Assembly (NCBI GenBank): GCA_934230965.1
Contig: CAKQFW010000035.1
Location: 1-13,454, forward strand
Length of the DNA: 13,454 nucleotides
Direction: 5' to 3'
Source of the DNA: an uncultured Prevotella sp.
GTDB lineage: Bacteria > Bacteroidota > Bacteroidia > Bacteroidales > Bacteroidaceae
A program made the translations under genes and the position numbers. Within the stretch, counting starts at the first letter, position 1. Every line of letters begins with the position of its first letter. The notes below the pieces were generated by a model. That model did not search any database. It saw only the letters and a list, made by a program, of their open reading frames with translations, and was not told the DNA's origin. Shown here one piece after another: positions 10,293 through 13,454 of this stretch.

Positions 10293-12757
10293 ACCACCAC
10301 CTTCTTCACTCTCTTTCCTACCTTTACGATGTTGATGCCCTTTTGCAGACCCTCAACACGTCTTCCCTTCAGGTCATAATATTCGGCCGAGGGGTTGTTC
10401 AGCCAGTCAATCACTTCTGCCGACTCGATACCCGTAGCCTCATCGTCGATGCCGATGCTCAGCACGTCGGCCCGCTTGCTGCCCGCCGTAGTTTCAGGCT
10501 GCAGATAGGCACGGAAGCCAGCCACCTTTACGCAAGTGGCAGCCACCTTATAGTTTTTAACCAGTCGGAACTGGTTCTTGGCTATGAAGTAGCAGTCGTC
10601 GGAAAGCTCGGTTGTGGAAAACGTGCCCTTCAGGGGGTTATCATTATTGTTAGAAGGGGCCGTAGACATCATGGCATATTCAGAATAAATGCTAATGTCC
10701 TTCTGACTGTCATCTTTCTTACGCACCACAAGCGGTGTGCCAGCAAGTATATGTCCACGCGGTATCTCAGTGAGCAGCACCTTATCGTCTTCCATCGTTT
10801 CAATTTTGTAGAAGAGGCACGTGTTTCTGTCCGACGGCTTGATAACATAGGGCAAGCAGAGCGTTCCCCACGTCGATGCCATAGGTCGGGTGTAGGAGCC
10901 ATTTTGCAAAAAGCACGCTTCGTAAAGCTCAAACGCCTTATCGTCAGACAATGTCAGCCCATCAACTGTCAGCTTTGAGCCTGTAGCACCGATAATGTTA
11001 GGGCCATTCATTCCCACCTTCTTGGTAAAGTAGCCATCAGTATAGTTAGCTTGTTCCTTTTCTTTTTTTTGTATATCAGCAAAGGCGGTGGCGCCCTTCA
11101 GGTTGTTACAAGAGCGAAACATGTTGGTGCTGTATTTCACCCAGAAGGTAGAAAAGAGGTCGCTGACGTAGATGGTTTTCAGACTTTGACAATTATCAAA
11201 CAAGCTGCTCATTTCAGTCACCAACTTAGTGTCGAAGCTTGAGAGGTCGAGCGATTCGAGCGCATTGCAGTTTTTAAACACCTGATCAAGCGCCTTCACG
11301 CCAGACGTGTTAAAGCCAGACATGTCGAGCTGAACTATTTTATTACACTCAGAGAACATTCGGCTCATGTTTGTCAGGTTGTTGGTCTTAAAGCTTGAGA
11401 GGTTGAGCATCTCCAGATTTTTACAGTAACCAAACATATCAGCCATATTCTTCACCTTCTCTGTATTAAAGGCCGAGAGGTCGAGGGCGCGCAGCTGCCC
11501 ACACTTATAGAACATATAATCCATGCTGGTTACCTCAGAAGTGTTGAGGTTTTCAAGGCCCTCGATGCTGGTAAGGTTGGTGCAAAAGCAAAACCACTGC
11601 GAGCATGTGGTGGGACGCGCATCTCTAAAGTTGCGTTTAAACACCACCGTCTTGATGTCGGCCGACTTTGTTTGAGACCAGCCTGGGGTGCCGCCCGCCT
11701 CGTTCAAGAAATAGTCGGTATCGGCATCGGTCTTGGCGCTGCTGCACTGAAAGGTGAGCGTGCCTGTAGCCGCGTCAAATCGTACCCAAGCGGGTGCCAC
11801 GGTAAAAAAGCCCCCTTCACCGATATGCGCATGGGTTTTACCAGAACCATAAATAGTATAATTTTTTAACTTTGTACAAGTTGAAAACATATAAGAATCT
11901 TTCGTCACGTTATCGGTAGTGAAGGCCGAGCTTGCATAAATGGTTTCAAGAGCAGAGCACCCGCTAAACATAGAGGACATGTCGGTGGTTTTGCTCGTAT
12001 CAAACGAGGAGAGGTCGATTGTTTTCAGCGCAATACAACTTGTAAACATACAACTGGTACTCAATAATTCTTTTGAATTGAAACTACTGAGGTCGAGGGC
12101 AGTAAGGCTTTTGCAACAAAAAAACATATATTCATAATCTGATATATTTTCAGTATTGAAACTACTGAGATTGAGGGCTGTGAGGCTCTCACAATTGCTA
12201 AACATAGACCCCATATAGTTGACCTTACTGGTGTTGAAACTTGACAAATTGAGCGATTTGAGGCTTTTACAATAATAAAACATAGCATACATGTTTGTAA
12301 CGTTCTCAGTATTAAAGGTGCTCAAATCGAGGGCTTCAAGGCTCTCACAATTGCAAAACATATATTGCATATTTGTTACTTGAGAGGTATTAAGATACTC
12401 AAGATGTGTGATGGTTGTCAAACCCTTAAATCCCGAAAACCACCAAGAACAATCCTTGAGACGGGCATCTTTGAAGCTGGGATCAAATACCACTGTTTTA
12501 ATCTTTGCTAACTTATTATAATCATAATGCCAATAAGGTGTACTATACGAAGGAATTGTGAAGTCGCCCTCCTGCCAGTTATCATCATAATAGATTGTTA
12601 ACGTTTGGGTGTCGGTGTTCAGTCGGCCGTACATGGTTCTACGGGCCGCTAATGCCGTTAGTGGCTGAAAGAGCATGAGCATGAGCAAAAGAGGCAAGAC
12701 GCTACGACGCAGCATAGCCTCAACAATCATAGGTTTGTAAGAACAGTTTTGTTTCAT
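10283..12757 (-). CDS. BspA-family (DUF285) leucine-rich repeat surface protein
   Basis: This 824-residue exported protein has a hydrophobic signal segment at residues 19-37 and probable cleavage ALA|A after Ala37. The start at 12757 gives a long n-region (MKQNCSYKP); Met15 (MLRRSVLPLLLM) is a plausible alternative. Two tandem modules of about 282 residues (about 40-321 and 322-603) each begin with a 'TLTF/TLTI' strand and IKTVVF (86-91 and 368-373), followed by six or seven 26-residue repeats of the form 'NVTxMxxMFxxCxSLxxLDLSxFxTS'. Residues about 615-760 carry the 'WGTLCLP' domain shared with two plus-strand proteins. The C-terminus (YYDLKGRRV...VGKRVKKVVVDK) resembles a type IX secretion sorting signal. 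BspA-like proteins are known in Bacteroidetes for binding host matrix proteins or other bacteria; adhesion here is inferred from family. The first LRR block is visibly more AT-rich than the rest of the gene. Confidence 0.9.
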   Translation of the reverse strand: MKQNCSYKPMIVEAMLRRSVLPLLLMLMLFQPLTALAARRTMYGRLNTDTQTLTIYYDDNWQEGDFTIPSYSTPYWHYDYNKLAKIKTVVFDPSFKDARLKDCSWWFSGFKGLTTITHLEYLNTSQVTNMQYMFCNCESLEALDLSTFNTENVTNMYAMFYYCKSLKSLNLSSFNTSKVNYMGSMFSNCESLTALNLSSFNTENISDYEYMFFCCKSLTALDLSSFNSKELLSTSCMFTSCIALKTIDLSSFDTSKTTDMSSMFSGCSALETIYASSAFTTDNVTKDSYMFSTCTKLKNYTIYGSGKTHAHIGEGGFFTVAPAWVRFDAATGTLTFQCSSAKTDADTDYFLNEAGGTPGWSQTKSADIKTVVFKRNFRDARPTTCSQWFCFCTNLTSIEGLENLNTSEVTSMDYMFYKCGQLRALDLSAFNTEKVKNMADMFGYCKNLEMLNLSSFKTNNLTNMSRMFSECNKIVQLDMSGFNTSGVKALDQVFKNCNALESLDLSSFDTKLVTEMSSLFDNCQSLKTIYVSDLFSTFWVKYSTNMFRSCNNLKGATAFADIQKKEKEQANYTDGYFTKKVGMNGPNIIGATGSKLTVDGLTLSDDKAFELYEACFLQNGSYTRPMASTWGTLCLPYVIKPSDRNTCLFYKIETMEDDKVLLTEIPRGHILAGTPLVVRKKDDSQKDISIYSEYAMMSTAPSNNNDNPLKGTFSTTELSDDCYFIAKNQFRLVKNYKVAATCVKVAGFRAYLQPETTAGSKRADVLSIGIDDEATGIESAEVIDWLNNPSAEYYDLKGRRVEGLQKGINIVKVGKRVKKVVVDK

Positions 12758-12848
12758 TGTTTATTTTGTTGTTAGTTATGGCGGGGAGGTTGTATTTGGG
12801 GAGGAAGTTATTATGTGGAGGAAGTTAGCGGGAGTTAAAAGGAAGTTA

Positions 12849-12863
12849 ACTCGCTTCGCGAGT
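12849..12863. repeat. Small hairpin ACTCGC-TTC-GCGAGT
   Basis: A perfect 6-bp stem with a 3-base loop, flanked by GTTA on the left and GGTAAC a few bases to the right. It lies among three (G)AGGAAGTTA-like repeats at about 12804-12849. A role in the LRR gene leader is possible but unproven. Confidence 0.5.
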
Positions 12864-12870
12864 GAAGGTA

Positions 12871-13033
12871 ACGGACGTATGCCTTGCTGGTTTTCTGATT
12901 ATGGACGGGTGTCCATGCTGGTTTCTGATTACGGACGGGTGTCCATACTGGTTTCTGATTACGGACGTGGCCCTTGCTGGTTTCTGATTACGGACGTGGC
13001 CCTTGCTGGTTTCTGATTACGGACGGGTGTCCC
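12871..13033. repeat. 29/30-bp tandem repeat array, five units
   Basis: The core GCTGGTTTCTGATTACGGAC recurs at 12886, 12917, 12947, 12976 and 13005, preceded by a partial unit from 12871. Two unit types alternate in blocks. One ends GGTGTCCAT (30-31 bases), in which ATGGAC-GGGT-GTCCAT (12901-12916) is a perfect hairpin; the other ends TGGCCCTT (29 bases). The length change breaks any reading frame, so the plus-strand ORF across it is not a gene. The array lies inside the inferred leader of the LRR gene. Confidence 0.85.
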
Positions 13034-13103
13034 AACAGTAGAGCAACAAGACTATTCATTGTAACTTCGGTTAACTCCTTAACGAATTGCTGATTTTCGG
13101 AAA

Positions 13104-13111
13104 CAAAGATA
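13104..13111 (-). promoter_or_regulatory. Possible -7 promoter box for the LRR gene (TATCTTTG)
   Basis: Read on the minus strand this is TATCTTTG, an exact match to TAnnTTTG. A TTTG at the -33 position is not evident; that position falls at the edge of the 22-bp tandem array starting at 13130. It is the only exact match noticed between the LRR start codon and the array. Confidence 0.4.
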
Positions 13112-13129
13112 TAAAAAACAACAATAATA

Positions 13130-13235
13130 AGGTGTAGCTTTCCTACCCCCAGGTGTAGCTTTCCTATGTTTTAGGTGTAGCTTTCCTATATTTTAGGTGT
13201 AGCTTTCCTATGTTTTTAGTGGGAAAGCTACAGCT
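13130..13235. repeat. 21/22-bp tandem array with inverted half-copy, possible operator array
   Basis: Four copies of AGGTGTAGCTTTCCTA plus a T-rich spacer begin at 13130, 13151, 13173 and 13195, at spacings of 21, 22 and 22 bases. An inverted copy of the core follows: TGTAGCTTTCC (13198-13208) pairs exactly with GGAAAGCTACA (13222-13232) across a 13-base loop. The spacing is about two DNA helical turns, and the array sits immediately upstream (minus-strand sense) of the TATCTTTG box. This suits a series of protein-binding sites; the hairpin could alternatively end transcription coming from the right. Confidence 0.8.
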
Positions 13236-13274
13236 TATAAAGAGAAAAACAACAGATAACGAGCCGCAACAGCA

Positions 13275-13407
13275 GCAAGACAAACAGAGCATACTTCAAG
13301 TAGGACGGGGCGTAGTTAAGTGAAGAGGGAAGAGTGAAAAGTGAAGAATTCATGTGATGGGCGAGGCATATCATAGTAGGACGGGGTCTCCGTGCCCCGT
13401 CCTCCAG
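13275..13407 (+). repeat. Dispersed palindrome family 2: half-copy and full copy
   Basis: The half-copy at 13275-13310 has the same left flank as 9734-9766 and the first arm TAGGACGGGG but no return arm. The full copy follows at 13376-13407, with a perfect 9-bp stem AGGACGGGG (13378-13386)/CCCCGTCCT (13395-13403) and an 8-base loop. The right flank (CCAGCACCCC) resembles 9787-9795. Open frames here are translated repeat. Confidence 0.7.
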
Positions 13408-13454
13408 CACCCCACCGCTTCCATTTATTTCAACACCTATAAACCCATAAAACC

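Larger units (their letters stand above)
12758..13454. other. Gene-free upstream region of the LRR gene with several repeat families
   Basis: No credible gene is seen on either strand. In minus-strand transcription order it holds a palindrome family 2 copy and half-copy (13275-13407), a 22-bp tandem array (13130-13235), a TATCTTTG box (13104-13111) and a 29/30-bp tandem array (12871-13033). It ends with a segment of repeated (G)AGGAAGTTA motifs and a small hairpin (12849-12863). It ends with A-rich sequence before the start codon at 12757. If the box is the promoter, the leader is about 340 bases, similar in length to that inferred for the gene at 534. Confidence 0.6.

Noticed and set aside
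12813..13016. 67-codon plus-strand frame with repeated 'SDYGRVS' segments
   Set aside because: It is a translation of the tandem array; the switch from 30- to 29-base units breaks the repeat in the protein, so the DNA rather than the peptide is repeated.
13130..13235. CRISPR array
   Set aside because: The 21-22 base period leaves only 5-6 bases between cores, too short for spacers.
13228..13410. 60-codon minus-strand frame starting MLEDGARRPRP
   Set aside because: The start is the translated AGGACGGGG palindrome; a similar 'EDGAQRP' stretch arises at the other copy near 9755-9790, confirming that it is repeat-derived.

Overview
The window looks like chromosomal DNA of a Bacteroidales bacterium, most likely Prevotella or a close relative. 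Four things point there: long secreted proteins ending in a short tail of the type 'GVYIVNGKKVVK', a BspA-type (DUF285) leucine-rich repeat protein, a periplasmic or surface GH2 beta-galactosidase, and TAnnTTTG-like -7 promoter elements without obvious Shine-Dalgarno sites. The species cannot be fixed from the sequence.

Layout. Bases 1-61 hold a GC-rich palindromic element. Bases 62-533 are a gene-free leader with one promoter-like box and an A/C-rich repeat array. A plus-strand cluster then runs from 534 to 9621: a 1189-residue multidomain secreted protein; a 63-residue acidic peptide; a terminator-like hairpin; a 60-residue acidic peptide; a 359-residue protein with a sorting-type tail but no signal peptide; and, 12 bases later, a 1298-residue secreted GH2 beta-galactosidase. 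The convergent gap 9622-9953 is packed with palindromic repeats. On the minus strand are an 824-residue BspA-like LRR surface protein (12757 to 10283) and, downstream of it, a 56-residue peptide (10124 to 9954). Bases 12758-13454 are gene-free but hold two different tandem arrays, a promoter-like box and a second dispersed palindrome family.

How the parts relate. The large proteins are assembled from shared modules. A lectin-like (LamG-type) fold is found in both the 1189-residue protein and the N-terminal extension of the beta-galactosidase. A 'W[NG][ST][LF]xLP' domain is shared by three proteins, as is the C-terminal tail. This suggests envelope or surface glycan handling or attachment, but only the beta-galactosidase has an assignable enzymatic activity.

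The most interesting unexplained feature is a family of three tiny proteins (63, 60 and 56 residues). They share the N-terminal pattern MxK/T-x-Y-xx-P-(7-12)-LL-like, have divergent acidic C-termini, and each lies beside a gene for a large secreted protein. They have no signal peptide, and no maturation enzyme is visible in the window. Their function is unknown to me.
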